From: Dryas octopetala
Lineage: Eukaryota > Streptophyta > Magnoliopsida > Rosales > Rosaceae
Reading direction: 5' to 3'
Assembly (NCBI GenBank): GCA_963921425.1
Contig: OY992832.1
Coordinates: 14,482,835-14,546,834, forward strand
DNA length: 64,000 nucleotides
Position numbers and translations under genes: made by a program. The notes under the pieces were generated by a model. That model had not been told where the DNA came from. It did not search any database and worked only from the letters and a program-made list of their open reading frames with translations. Every line of letters starts with the position of its first letter. The stretch's first letter is position 1. This document shows positions 1-12,292 of the stretch, piece after piece.

Positions 1-544
1 GGGTATCCTATCTTTTAAAAATTGGATCCTCACCCACATAGAAATATGATCTCTCTCCCTCATAACTCATCACTCTCCCTAGAGCAGCTCTCAAGCTCTC
101 TCTTGTACACTCGTAACACCATTCTTCATAGTTAGACCCAACAATCTCATCTTGGCCAAAAAAAAAAAAAAAGACCCAACAATCTCAAGTGGATGTAGTC
201 TCGTTATTTTTAATTTCAGTTTACTGCGTAACAAAATTTAGGCAATAACAATTGTTAAAATAAAATAAAATAAAATAAAAGTTTAGAGAGTTGTTTAGAA
301 AATAAAATTCAAGACATTAGCCAAAAATGAAATTGGAAAAGGTGAATGAATATTTCATAGGTTTTGTTTGGGTGGAAACAAATTTTGTGCGGGCTTTACC
401 CATTCCTCACACGCTACCGACACTAATTAGCCAAACAAGGCGGTAGCAACTGTAGCAACCGTAGTTCCAGTAACCGCAGACGAGATGGTCCCATTGGGCA
501 GAGTGTCAGGGCGTAGAGTCGTGTAGACTAATAACACAATTGCG
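1..544. other. 5' intergenic stretch, no gene seen
   Basis: AT-rich non-coding DNA with A-runs near 159-172 and a short TAAAA repeat near 260-279. No convincing open frame or RNA gene was seen. The last part is probably promoter of the Ole e 1-like gene. Confidence 0.5.
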
Positions 545-554
545 TATAAAAAAA
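545..554 (+). promoter_or_regulatory. Candidate TATA box
   Basis: TATAAAAAAA lies 58 bases before the ATG at 612, a suitable distance for a TATA box with a short leader. It rests on sequence match and position only. Confidence 0.4.
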
Positions 555-611
555 GTCGAAAGTAACAGTGAGGCCAAGCCACGGTGGACATTTAGAACCC
601 CAGACACGGCC

Positions 612-2447
612 ATGGAAGCGGAGAGGAAGAAGAAGCTTGCGGTGGGTCTTATTTTTTTCGCAGTCTTAACTTGTGGTGTTGGAGCTTGGACTGGTGAAAT
701 CCATGGCAGAGTTATCTGTGATGTCTGTGGTGACTCCGCCATTGGACCTGAGGATCATGTTCTAGAAGGTCCTTTCTTTCTCTCTTGCTCAAATCAGCAA
801 AATCAGCACAATTGCCTCAATTATTTTGATAATTATATGTTGCTTGGTGAAATTTTTGAACGGGGTTTTTGTGTTTGAGTGATAATTTTTTGTGGGTTGG
901 TGATGAACATCATGTGTTTAGCTAAAAGCTGTTCCTTTTGGTCCAATTGATTTTTGGTGTGTTTTTCTCAGACAAAAGTTTTGAAATTTTTCTGGTTTTA
1001 ATGGTCTGATAATTTTTCCCAATCTGAATTTTCATGATTATAATGTGTTGCATTGTTTTTATCTTTGTAATGGTCTTACTTTGAGCATAATGAGTTGGAA
1101 TACTTACCTCTTCATAGATATAAAGATGTACAGAATTGGAATACTTTCCGCTTCATAGTAGAAAGATGTACATAATTTCTGGTTTTGCTTAATTCTTAGA
1201 CTGATTGCTAATTCTTGTAAATTTCGTAGAAGTCCTCTGCATATATCCTTTGCTAAATAGGTTGGAGAGGAATGGTATTTTGACTTTTACTGGTCCATCT
1301 AGGTGTGGAACAAAGGCATAAACATTCTGTTGAGTAGGAAACAAGTTGTAGTTTTGATGAACTTTGGAGAAATATTTTGGTAACAAATTTCAATCAAAAT
1401 CTGAAAGGAATCCTTTTGACAACTTGGTTTGCAGCCGCAAGCTTCCATTTCCAGTAATTGAACATAGGTTGAGTGATTGATGGGACTATTCTCCCTTTGT
1501 ACATAGAAACTTTGCTCAAAGGAGAGTTCTACCATATATGGCATAAAAACACACTTTTAATACTTGAATCTTGATGGGTTCACTTCTTCACTACCAGGGT
1601 ATAGATATTTCAACTGGAAGATTTGTTTGTATGTCATATGTCATCGTTGCTGAAGTACTGACAAGCATCTACATTGCTCTTTTCCTTAACTGCTACATCA
1701 TCATATTCATGTATACATATTCCACTTGATCTGGAGGAAGATCTAGTTGGATTAAGTTGAAGCCTTTGAGCACATTACACTAACAGTATAAAAATCAGTA
1801 TTTGTTCTTCATGACTACTGTAGAATTTAGGATTTTAAGAAGCAATTTGTAGACCTTGTATTTTTTTTTCCTTCCAATAAGCTAGTTTTTTTATTTTTAA
1901 AATTTTGTGTGTTGATGGTTACATCTGTTGGTTTTTATTTTCAAATGCCATAGAGATATTGAGAGAAGTTCACATCCATCTCTTATGGTAATTTCGATTG
2001 TTTGAAGTGGAGAATGAAGTTAAAAAGATACAATGGATTGCTATCTTGGTCTCAATTACAATGTTAGATTAGTGTATTTAGTCAAACTATAACATTCCAG
2101 CTTATTTTTATATTGGATAAGGCCAAAATGGATGGTTTTGACTTTTGGTTTGTTATGATGCAGGTGCTGAGGTAGCTGTTCTATGCATTACAAAGTCTGG
2201 GGAAGTTCTAAATTACCAGGCATTCACAAATGATAAGGGGATATATACAGTGGCAGAGACAATGCCCGAGAGTGACCGCTGGGATGCATGTCTGGCACGA
2301 CCTATCAGCAGCTTCCATGAGCACTGCACACATCTTGGGGATGCCAGCTCAGGAGTAAAGTTCAGTTATAATCATCCATCGGGCTATTCTTACACCGTTA
2401 GAGCTTTCGTCTATAAACCAGCAAGTGTACCAGCATACTGCATTTGA
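612..2447 (+). CDS. Pollen Ole e 1 / extensin-like secreted protein
   Basis: Two exons, 612-768 and 2164-2447, joined in phase across a GT-AG intron of 1395 bases (the split codon gives Gly), make a 146-residue protein. Residues 1-25 form a signal peptide: Met, a basic stretch, a hydrophobic core, then a likely cut before AWTGEIHG. The mature part opens with G-RVICDVCGD and carries further Cys residues in VLC, DACLAR, EHCTHL and the C-terminal AYCI, the spaced-cysteine pattern of the Ole e 1 domain; SGVKFSYNHPSGYSYTV is also typical. Members are small secreted, usually disulfide-bonded proteins of pollen or cell wall, with no known catalysis. The start at 612 is chosen because it yields the signal peptide. 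Family assignment is fairly sure; tissue and role are not shown by sequence. Confidence 0.85.
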
Positions 2448-3751
2448 AAATTGTAGGCATGATGTGTATCTTTCTTCTTTAGTTGGACTCTGTGCTTGCT
2501 TTTACTGAAAGGAAATGGAAAATAGATTATGTAGTCATCATGCAATGAGTGTTATTGCTGTAATGTAGTTTGTGCTAAACATCCTTTTTGTTGGTATAAC
2601 TCAATCCTTGATTGGAGTGACATACAGAACTATACAGTAAACAGGCCTGAAAATGTAGGGCTGTTGTAGAGGTTGTACACTTAAATGTTGGAAAGAAGCT
2701 TTCATAGAACCAAGTTTAGCACTTCATGACCATAGTAGGGTAATAATGCATGATACTTCTCTCAGGAACTCCATTTATTATAAGATTTTCATGTTTATGT
2801 CATGTCATAGGCTAGTTGTGGAGAAGTGAATTATGTTGCACCAGAATAATGTTTGTACAAGACAAATGCATTATCACAACCCAATCTTACTCTTTTATCT
2901 TCATCCTTCACCGCAAAGGCTAGCCTTAGAGGCAAATTCTTAAATCCGTTTTATTAAGTTTTAAAATCATCTCCACCCAAGGCATCAAATGCCAAGTGAA
3001 TTGTTTTAATAAAAAAATCAAATGGAGGTGCCAAATCCTTCATGAATTCGGCAGCATATAAATGAATGACAAGTTCACCATTCAACCAATTGATGTGTCA
3101 CACCTCTTTATTACTTAAATAATTTATTATAAACTTTTTCTTTCATACTTTCTTTTTAAAAATATTGACTTATTTGTAATATTAAAACTTTTTATTGACT
3201 TTTTTTGTAATTGTCCCTTATACTTATGGATCCGGCAAAAAAAAAAAAAGAATAATAAATTACGAATCTGATACTTTGTTGGAGGGAGGAAAAGTTTGAC
3301 ATTAGCTAGTAATTTTTGCTTTCCTAAATGATTTAAGGGAGTGATACAATATTCATTGTCGAAGAATTTATGATCAACGGCTGTGACACAATCCACTTGG
3401 TCACGGTCCAATTGTGGGCCCCCCAATGCTGAGGTGTCGGAAAATGGGAGGATCCCTGGACGTGGCCACTGGCCAGCAGCCATATAAACTATCACCAGCG
3501 AAATGTCGAGAAGCTCCACCTGATAAAGGTCAATGTCAGAATGTCTGCTACAAGCAAAGAATGCAAGAGGGGCATGAGCGTCCGGAAAATTAACGCCCAA
3601 ATGCAACAGTATAATACAAGCGAAGGAACCGTTGAAAACTTGAAAGGCAAACCTCCAAGAAAAAACTGAAATACTAGAATTGTCTGGAGCAGTTTGATAG
3701 AAGAGGAAAGACAAGGTTCATTGGGCGAGCTCAAAGCCCCATTAGAAAAAA
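2448..3751. other. Intergenic: 3' UTR of Ole e 1-like gene and FBT promoter side
   Basis: No gene supported. The first few hundred bases should be 3' UTR of the upstream gene. A long antisense open frame at 3127-3714 has no recognisable domain, has low-complexity Phe and Lys runs, and overlaps the FBT leader, so it is not annotated as a gene. Confidence 0.5.
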
Positions 3752-6700
3752 ATGATACAATGGCTGAAGAGGCTAAGAGCTGCATTTGGAGCCTCTTTTC
3801 TTTGGCTCGTTTGCTTGGTTTACTTCACCCAGGTTCTCATTCTCATTCTCATTCTCTCTCCCTCTCTCCCTCTCTGAAATTATATATTTCTTTGTTCTTT
3901 GTGAACTTGAACCTCTCTGTTCGATTATTTTGTTGATTTTTGAGGAATTTACTCTTTTGGGTCACTGCGTAATGGGGTTTTTTTGGTGTTTCTAGGAGGT
4001 GGAGACTTGTCATTTAGCGTTTTGGGTTTCTGGGTTGTGTGTATTTATTGATTTTGGGTGATTTTTGAGAGAGCTTTTGCATTGCAAATGTGTTTTTATT
4101 GAGAAGTTTCTGATGTTAATAGGAGGCATGTGAATGAGCTTTTGGGTCACTGCGTAATGAGGTTTTTGTGTTTCTAGTAGGTGGAGACTTGTGATTTTAG
4201 CGTTTTAGATTTCTGGGTTGTGTGTATTCATTGATTTTGGGTGATTTTTGAGAGAGATTTTGCATTGGAAATGCGTCCTTATTGAGAAGTTTCTGATGTT
4301 ATTAGGAGGCGTGCGAATTTTTCTTTTTGATGTTAAACTATCACATATGAAGATTGGATACTGTTATTCAAAATTTTCTTTTGTGTTGCTTTAAGAAGAC
4401 TCTCTATGGTAATTGATATCTGGCTGCTTGATATATGGTAGGGTTTCAGATCCTTTGTGTGGACGGCAGTTTCCTACCAGCTGAAAGATAGGCTTAAGTT
4501 GTCACCCTCATCTTCCCAATTTGTGTTTTCAATAGCTTTTTTCCCATGGAGCATTAAACCTTTATATGGGTATGGATCTTCTTTTACTCAGTACTCACAT
4601 TTATTCGTATATGCACACAGATTGTCCAAAGGGTATTGGATGTGTTCATGAAGTGCGTAAGCATTAAAGTACTTTCTTCTAGATAACAGCTTTGATAACC
4701 CTTATATGCTGCTTATTTACACTTATGCTATGTTTACTTAAATTCAAGTATCTGTACTAAGTTGGTAATGCAGTTCTAATTGCATTGTGTTGTTTAATGA
4801 CGATTGAAAAAGTTCCATCATAATCTTTTTAGTGATTAAAGCATAATTTATTCCTTGTAGTGAAGTCTTTAGAGACAAATTTTGAGTAATTTAGTGAAAA
4901 TGGAATCATCACATAATGTGACAAATGAAAAATATCTGGATAATAATGAATGGTGTGCATGATGCTTTTCTTTTAAAATTTATTTTTTATTTTATATAAT
5001 TGTTTTTGGTGAGGACGTTTTGTTTTTGGTGTGCTGACGTTTTGTTTTTGTAGCCCAAAAATTTGCCTTTTTGCATTACCAATTTCTTATTAGTTCTTTA
5101 AAATCCAATTGTATGTCTTATATGCAGAATTGTGTCCGATTGCATTCCAATAAAAGGAAGAAGAAGGGTTCCGTACTTAGTGATTGCAACTGTGCTCTCT
5201 CTTGTGCCATGGCTTATTCTCGGCCTGAATGCAACATTGAGGAGTTCCAGTTGGAACCTCACGACCTTATTAACAGTCCAGAACCTGGGCTCAGCCATGG
5301 CAGATGTAGTAGTTGATGCAATGATTGCTGAGGCAGTAAGGCATGAGCGGTATGTGTACAAACTGAGTTTCTTTTCATTGTTTGTAATGAAGTTTGAGTT
5401 GCATATCAAGTAGCCTGCAAGATTATTCTGTCAACAACATAATGAACTGCTTAACTTCTAAATGTCTTATTTTGGGGATTTAGTATGATTTGCTGGCTCA
5501 ATGGGAGGTTCCCCTGTCAAATCTATTATGCTGAAATATCTTATATGGCACCAAAAGAAGATAGCTATATTTTCATTTCCCCCTATATCTGCTGCAAGTT
5601 TGTCTTGTTGATCTGGGAATTACTTCATTTTTAGTACTTCATTTAACTTCTAAATGTCTTATTTTGGGGATTTAGTATGATTTGCTGGCTCAATGGGAGG
5701 TTCCCCTGTCAAATCTATTATGCTGAAATATCTTATATGGCACCAAAAGAAGATAGCTATATTTTCATTTCCCCCTATATCTGCTGCAAGTTTGTCTAGT
5801 TGATCTGGGAATTACTTCATTTTTAGTACATATCTTTTGGATCTTTTCTTTCCTCTTTCAAATCTGTTTAATCGTACAACTTGATATCTTAAACTTGACT
5901 TTATCAGGGCCTCATTTGCTGGAGACCTCCAGTCGGTATCATGGTTGGCAATGGCTTTGGGTGGCATATGTGGTAGTTTGTCCGGAGGTTATGCATTAAC
6001 CAACTTACAAATACATACAATCTTTCTTCTTTTTTCTGTACTACCATCCATACAGTTGTTATCATGTGGCATGGTTGAGGAGAATTCCATAGATAGTAAA
6101 GATTTACCTGAATTTTCTTCAAGAAGCTCCCAAGGGGTAAATGGGAACAGTAGTTTTCTAGATGAAGATAGTTTCTCGGAGAAGAAATCCAATAACAGCA
6201 TATCAAGGAGAAAGAAGAGCAATCAGGGCAGCAAAAAGAAAGCAGTTACTAGTAAAGTCCAGATTTCTGGAAAAGTTGACTCGTTGGCATCACGGTGGTT
6301 CCACTCTCTGAAAGCAGCCACTTTTAGTTTGTGCCATGCATTTAAACAACCACTCATTTTGAGGTAACTAATAATTTTTTTAATTTTATTTTTACATACA
6401 TGGGTTTCTTTCCATGGAAGTTGAAAATCACAAGTTAAGATTTTTCCTTTCTTGGGGGTATTGCCATTGTTGTGGCCGAGAAGACCTGGTCACTAAGTAA
6501 AAAATGCCGAGTGGTCTAGACTAGTCCTCATAGGATTTTTTGCATAAATTTATGGGGCATAAATTCAGTTTAAATGTTTGTATGCAGTTTCATTTTATAT
6601 TGTTTTTATATGTTTTCGACAAAAAAAAAAAAAAAGAATTCAGTTTAAATGCGTCTGTCCATTGTTGGTTCTTGGTTTCGATGTCAATTTAAATTGTTTA

Positions 6701-7728
6701 TCTGGATATATGATTTCTATTTTTCTCATACGTGGATTTATTATAATCTTTAATCTTGTTTACTTTTGATTTTACTTTTTTGAGATCAGACCAATGGCTT
6801 GGTTTTTCCTAGCACATGTTTCCATTCCAAACCTCTCGACTGTGATGTTTTATTATCAGACAGAGTTCTTGAAATTGGAAGCATCCTTTTTGGGCACAGC
6901 ACGTGTTGTGGGATGGTTGGGCCTCATGCTTGGAACCTTCGCATATAATCGGTACTTAAAGAGGATGAAACTAAGAAGAATCCTCATGTAAGTACAATGT
7001 AGTTCGGTTAATATTTATACCTCAAATAGATTCCTTTTTGTTGGAATTATATTTTTTTGATGATGTTTGATCCTGATCCATGCAGGTGGTCTCATGTTGG
7101 TTTGTCTTTCTTGAGTTTCCTAGATTTTGTTTTGGTGTCTCGTTTAAATCTCACCTACGGAATATCAGATAGGATTATGGTGCTTTGTGGCTCAGCTCTT
7201 AGTGATGCAATCAATCAATTCAAGTATGTACATGCTTTGCTCATAGCAGTTTTCTTTTGTAATTTCTTATTAATCTAACAGTAGTGTATTTGGATTTGGA
7301 ATTCATCCACAACTTCTCATTTTTCTTTGTGCCCTTTTTAGAGTCCACTTAAATCCATGCATGCATGCATCGATGAAACAAACTATGAGCCAGAGAAAGT
7401 ATGGAAGTTTGTGATGCTTTTACCATTTTCTATCTTACTAACGTGGAAAATTCCCATGAACTGCAGGTTTATGCCATTCCTGATCTTATCTGGCCAGCTA
7501 TGCCCACCCGGAATTGAAGGGACTCTGTTCGCCCTCTTTATGTCAATAAACAACTTAGGGTCAACATTGGGGTCATTTGTCGGTGCTGGGTTGGCTTCAG
7601 TTTTGAACATCTCTTCAGGTTCTTATGACAACCTTCTTTTGGGAATTGCCATTCAAGTTCTCTGCACTTTCATTCCAGTTGCTTTTCTATTTTTGATACC
7701 AAAGGAAGCTACAGGGATATCAGTGTAG
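3752..7728 (+). CDS. Folate-biopterin transporter (FBT) family protein
   Basis: Seven exons (3752-3832, 4442-4569, 5128-5349, 5908-6363, 6790-6987, 7086-7223, 7467-7728), all with GT-AG borders and consistent phase, give a 494-residue multipass membrane protein, normal for the family. Recognised stretches include WLVCLVYFTQ|GFRSFVW (exon 1/2), FFPWSIKPLYG and SDCIPIKGRRR (exons 2/3), NLGSAMADVVVDAMIAEA (exon 3), ASFAGDLQSVSWLAMALGG (exon 4) and SGQLCPPGIEGTLFALFMS (exon 7). Exon 4 also encodes a long hydrophilic Ser/Lys-rich loop (about 6070-6270). FBT proteins are major-facilitator-like carriers; plant members characterised so far move folates or related pteridines, some in plastids. The ATG at 3752 is used because an in-frame stop lies just upstream at 3743. 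The substrate of this member cannot be read from sequence. Confidence 0.93.
3955..4319 (+). repeat. Tandem duplication in FBT intron 1 (period about 185 bp)
   Basis: The stretch starting TTTTGGGTCACTGCGTAATG at 3955 recurs at 4140 with scattered substitutions and small indels, giving two units side by side. It lies wholly inside intron 1 and leaves the splice sites untouched. Confidence 0.85.
5451..5829 (+). repeat. Near-perfect tandem duplication in FBT intron 3 (192 bp)
   Basis: Unit 1 (5451-5642) and unit 2 (5643-5829) are almost identical, for example TTAACTTCTAAATGTCTT at both starts and one T/A change near the end (tcttgttg versus tctagttg). The near identity points to a recent event, or to an assembly collapse or expansion. 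Confidence 0.9.
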
Positions 7729-7779
7729 ATAGTGTTAACACAGAATAGGTTTCCTAGTGACTGAAAATGAATATAATAT

Positions 7780-8110
7780 CTTTTTGTTCAAAGTCTTCTT
7801 CACTGGGTTCATGTCTACAGGACAGAAGTTGAGATTTCTTTACAGATGCACACTAAAATTTTGAAGTTATGGCTATATCTGAATGATACATTTCCATTTG
7901 ACAATATTGATGTGTAAAATTTTTTTAGCACAGTTCTGCTCTGGAATGCAATTTGAAATGTGGAAATCATTGCTGTTGTGAAATCTCATGTACTGAAAAT
8001 TATAGTCAAGAAGGGGTGTGTGGACAATTGAAAAGGTTGCCAAGCTCCAATTTTCTCTAAGATATGTTGCTCTGGGTCACAATACTAACGCTTTGTTGTG
8101 TAACTATACA
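7780..8110 (+). repeat. FBT 3' flank block shared with the F-box array (module M1)
   Basis: Sequence from the FBT 3' UTR region (starting near GGGTTCATGTCTACAGG) to about 8110 recurs, diverged, at 18973-19262, and in part at 16985-17150, 10225-10330 and 13612-13690 (shared core: CAATTGAAAA-GTTGCC). So a block next to the FBT gene takes part in the local duplications. Confidence 0.75.
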
Positions 8111-9018
8111 GTGGTTTTGCGATTTACAATGATTTTGATTTTTTTTTTTTCCTTTTTTGCGACTTTTTTTTTTCCTTCTTTACTAGTACGGGTGCCAAAT
8201 GCACGCTTGCCAACCCATCTACTTCATGATCAGTTGTTGCTTCTCTCCTTTACCTAGTTATCTAATTAAGATTCATATAATAGAGAATGTCATAATGATC
8301 TCATCTGATATCCTTCTCTCAATTTAGGTTTTGTACAATTGGGACTTGAAAATTTTTTATCTCTTTCTTCGTTTTACACTCTTTCGATAATTCTGTAACC
8401 GAGTTTTCTTTCTAAAGTGGCACTTTCTTTAGTTTAATTTGATTGATAATAATGGGTTATTGTTACTTATCGACCTAAATTCAACAAGGAAACAAAAAAA
8501 CACGAACAAAAAACTTCTGCCACAAGATCCAAGAGCTTCTCAAAAAGTACAATAAAAATGTATTTTGCTTGATTTTACTAAACTACAAAGAACCTTAGTG
8601 GAACCTGGCCCACACTAAATGGCCCATGATAGTAACTTGACCCAAAAGTAAATTGGTTTCAAAAGGGCAAGATATATAACTCGCCATATCAAAATTTCTT
8701 AGAAGGTGCCTCTCTCTCCAAAAGGGCAGCATATATAACAATAACTAGAGAGAGAGAGAGCTTACAGATAGCAGAGAATTTTCTTTTCTTTTTTTGAAGC
8801 TAAATTGATGTTTTACAAATCAAATGAAAGATAAAGTCTACAAGATCTAAAAATGTACACATGATATCTTATAATAAAAAGTCTAGAAAGATTAGTAGAT
8901 TAGTTAGCTTAGGAGAGTCCATCTTCATTTAACATTGATAGAAGTATAGAAGAAAGTTTATTTAGTACAGGAAGGTCTTTCATTGAAAGTTAGAGCTAAA
9001 TATTGGGAAATCGAAGCA
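8111..9018. other. Spacer upstream of first F-box copy
   Basis: AT-rich spacer that is alignable by eye with 11270-12292 and 14935-15577, the spacers of the other two F-box copies. It ends in a conserved leader (GGGAAATCGAAGCA directly before the ATG). A short GA microsatellite sits at 8747-8761. Confidence 0.6.
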
Positions 9019-10087
9019 ATGTATGAGGATTTTCCTGAAGATGTGATGCACGAAATCTTCGTCAGTCTGCCCATCAATTCTATAATCAAATGCAGCGCAG
9101 TGTGCAAGTCATGGAGCTCGGTGATCAAAAGCTCTGCCTTCATTCGCACCCACCTCAGCCGCGCAATTGAACCCGACAACGTACTCGACTTTGAGCGCTC
9201 ATTTGATGTGTTTTGTAAGCATACCAAGCACCCCATGCTTGCGAATGTTTCCTGTTGTGGTTTTGACTTCGGTCTATATGCTCGGACCTTGTAACGGGCT
9301 CATATGCATTGCTCTTGACCCTGGTAATGACCACCCCCCACCTCCAAAATCAGGAATGGTAGGCATAGAACATGTTATGCCTTCGGCTATGATTCACGCA
9401 GCGATGACTATAAGGTTTTGAGGATTGTGAGTTTTATGGATGAATCAAACTACTATTCTTGGAAGACCCGGGTTGTCGATTGGTCGTTAGCTAGGGGCTC
9501 CTGGAAGAATCTTAGTGCTGATGTTGTTCCTCTGGAGTTTATGCCTGCAGTTGATGGTCATAAACATGCTTTTGTCAATGGTGCTCTGCATTGGTTTCAA
9601 CACCATTGTAAGATAAACAAGGAGAGTATGATTCTGACGTTTGATATGGCGAGTGAATTATTTGGGGAGATAATGATGCCCGAAGTTTTGAGAGACGAGC
9701 TATGCATCATTTTGAAGAGATGGGGAGTCCCTTGCCTTGTTTAGGAATGAAGCTATTGGGCCATACTCTAATCTTCACTTGTGGGTGATGAAAGAGTATG
9801 GTGTAGCAGAATCATGGACCAAATTATTTACGGTAGATCTGGGTGGAGTTTTTTATGAGCTATTTTTGATTACGAGTGTTGAGCCATTGTTTATTAGGAG
9901 TGGTAAAGTAGTGCTCAAAGTGCATGGTGGAAAGATGCTATGGGAGTATTGTAATGAGAACCCATATGAATGGCATTCTGTAGGATATGACTCATATGTG
10001 TACTGCTTTATGGATTCTTCTGTAGCGAGCCTAGTCTTGTTTGATCAAGCCAATGCTATTTCTCACTTATTAAGGACTAGAAGGTAA
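9019..10087 (+). pseudogene. F-box/FBA protein pseudogene (array copy 1)
   Basis: The frame opens at 9019 with an intact F-box (residues about 5-40, core IKCSAVCKSW) but breaks soon after. Compared with the intact copy at 12293 it lacks a central block (most of the sequence before GTCNG and around the IWNP motif) and changes frame at least twice: near 9270-9300, and at about 9725 where CLV meets a stop while the homologous LALF-N continues in another frame to 10087. Conserved FBA pieces remain, such as YAFGYDSRSDDYKVLR, FVNGALHW and LHLWVMKEYGVAESWTK. An intact member would be the substrate-recognition subunit of an SCF ubiquitin ligase. Several lesions plus a deletion make this a dead copy rather than a single sequencing error. 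Confidence 0.85.
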
Positions 10088-11569
10088 GAAGCAAGAACAG
10101 TTTGGGGTTTTTGATTTTAGCGTTTGCATTTTATTTCTTCAAATGTATATGAAATTAATTAGTCCTATTGGTATGATTGTTTGCAACTTGCAGTGATTCA
10201 AGTTTAATCTAGCATAAATTATCATGTAGCAAAAATTATTAGTCAAGAAGGGGAATGCGGGCAATTGAAAAAGTTGCCAAGCTCCAATAAATTGCTCTGC
10301 TTCACAAAACCAACTTTTTTTTGTGCTGGTTAAATGAATGAATAGTTTTTGCAGCAGAAGAGTGAACGGCATGCCCTGCACAAAACAGGAACTACATAGT
10401 TGTAAGATTCTTGAATGAGTGGGCATGCCCTTCACATATTGAAAATTTATTACTTCAGAGTGGGTAAAACCTTGATTTATTGGCTTCATTTTTTTTTTTA
10501 CTCTCAAAGGGTTGCAATTTGTTCTGTTGAAGCATCTGTTTTTTGCATATCCATGCCATTGTACTGGTGTTGAACTGAGTGAGACAGATGCACATAAATT
10601 TGGCACCTTAAGTGAAAGAATATGATAGAACTAGTTCTCCCAGATGGCTGGCTTATATGGAAATGACTTTGACATGCCATAAGAAAGTAATTAGAGATAT
10701 CCAAAGTTGGAGATGTGCTTGCAAAAACCTCATCCAAAGACTTAATTTCCACAGTGTGGTTTGCTTTGGAAAAACAGATGCAGCGGTACACTGTCAGATA
10801 GCACTACTGATACTAGTTTAGCAGCTAGGTTGCAAATGCAAGCAACTTCAAGAGCAACTGAGACTTTCATTGCCTCAAAACTTGAGGCGTTACAGACTGG
10901 TTTCCTTTGTAGTTGACATTAGTTTAGTAACTTATTTGGAGTAAGAAGCTTCGCAGGGTATGGACTCCTTTTGCCAACTAGGCATTTATGGCGAAATTCT
11001 TCCCACGGCATGTCCTGTGGGGCCTCCTCTCACAATAAGATGAGCTCATATTTGTGGGTCTCACCGCATTGTAAGAGGATGATGACATGTGGCATGCCCA
11101 ACGAAAGAACTTCTCTTACTAATGATGATAATTCTGCAAAAATAAGAATTAAGGGTATAATCGCCTAAGCTTTTCTAACACACCTCAATTTCACCACATT
11201 GTAATATTAAATCGTACGATTGACAATAATTTTGGTTTTTGTTTGTTTTTTAAATTTTTTTTTTTTCTTGTGAACTAATGCCAAACGGCATGCTTCCAAC
11301 ACATCTCCTTCTTTCAGTTGCTACTTATCTCCTTTCGCCTAACTATCTAATTAAGATACATACATAGAGAATGCCAGAATGATCTCATCACCTTTCTCTC
11401 GGTTTAGGTTTTCAACAACTGGGGTTAAATTATCTTTGATCTCTTTCTTCATTTGACACTCCATTTTGACAATTTTGTAACCAACTGAACTTTCTTTCTA
11501 GAAGTGGCAAATACCCTATCATTTCTCTTTTTATTTCTTTAGTTTAATTTAATTGGTCATAATGTGTTA
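10088..11569 (+). repeat. F-box downstream modules M2 and M3, copy 1
   Basis: Non-coding. M2 (10336-10815; contains GAACGGCATGCCCTGCAC and CTCATCCAAAGACTTAATTT) recurs at 13975-14470, 17195-17630 and 18397-18850. M3 (about 10950-11170; contains GGACTCCTTTTGCCAACTAG) recurs at 14630-14860, 17755-17860 and 24232-24330. No conserved open frame spans the modules, so they look like duplicated 3' flank rather than genes. Confidence 0.8.
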
Positions 11570-11963
11570 GAGATTAATGTGAATTTAGTCTCCAGACTAT
11601 TATACTTGTATTAATTTGATTCCCAGATTTTTATTTTGAAAAATTTAGTCCCCACATTTTTTTCAATTTTGTTAATTGAGATTGTTCAGTCAATTTCATT
11701 TCATAATAGGACAATAATTCTAGTTTGTGCCCTTCATTCCTATATGCTTCACAATAATTCATTTCATAAGTATATAATTGAAAGTAATAGGACATAATTG
11801 AACTTTCAACATTGACATAATTGGACGAAAAATATGTAAATTAATTGAACAATCTTAATTAGCAAAATTGAAAAAGTCTAAGGACTAAATTTTTCAAATT
11901 AGAAGTATGATAATCAAACTGATACAAATATAGTAGTCAGAGGACCAAATTAACAGTAATCTC
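11570..11963. mobile_element. MULE-type MITE, 394 bp, with 10-bp target duplication
   Basis: The ends are inverted repeats (GAGATTAATGTGAATTTAGTC at left; reverse complement of the right end begins GAGATTACTGTTAATTTGGTC) and similarity continues inward. TAATGTGTTA flanks both ends (11560-11569 and 11964-11973). The equivalent sites of F-box copies 1 and 3 (near 8450 and 15260) carry a single uninterrupted version, so they are empty sites. A 9-10 bp target duplication is typical of Mutator-like elements. No coding capacity. Confidence 0.88.
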
Positions 11964-12292
11964 TAATGTGTTATTATTATTTACTTATCGAAGTAAATTG
12001 AAGAAATAACAAACAAGCCGGACAAAATTTTTTTGCCACACATGATCCAAGCGCTTCTCAAAAGAGTACAACCTTAGTAAACTACAAAAACTATGGTAGA
12101 CCCAAACCCAAACTATATGGCCCACGAAAAATTGGTCACCAAGGAAAAGACGAATTTTCAACAAAATCTCTAATATAAATTCCTTCAATTAGGATTTTGG
12201 TAGAACAGAGTTTCGCAGAGGAAGCATCTCATTCTCCCCAAACCCTAACTCTTTGATTGAAAGTTGGTGCTAAGTATTGAGAAATCGAAGCA

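Noticed and set aside
3127-3714. 195-codon antisense open frame upstream of the FBT gene
   Set aside because: No domain, low-complexity tail, overlaps the FBT leader and promoter; nothing supports a gene.
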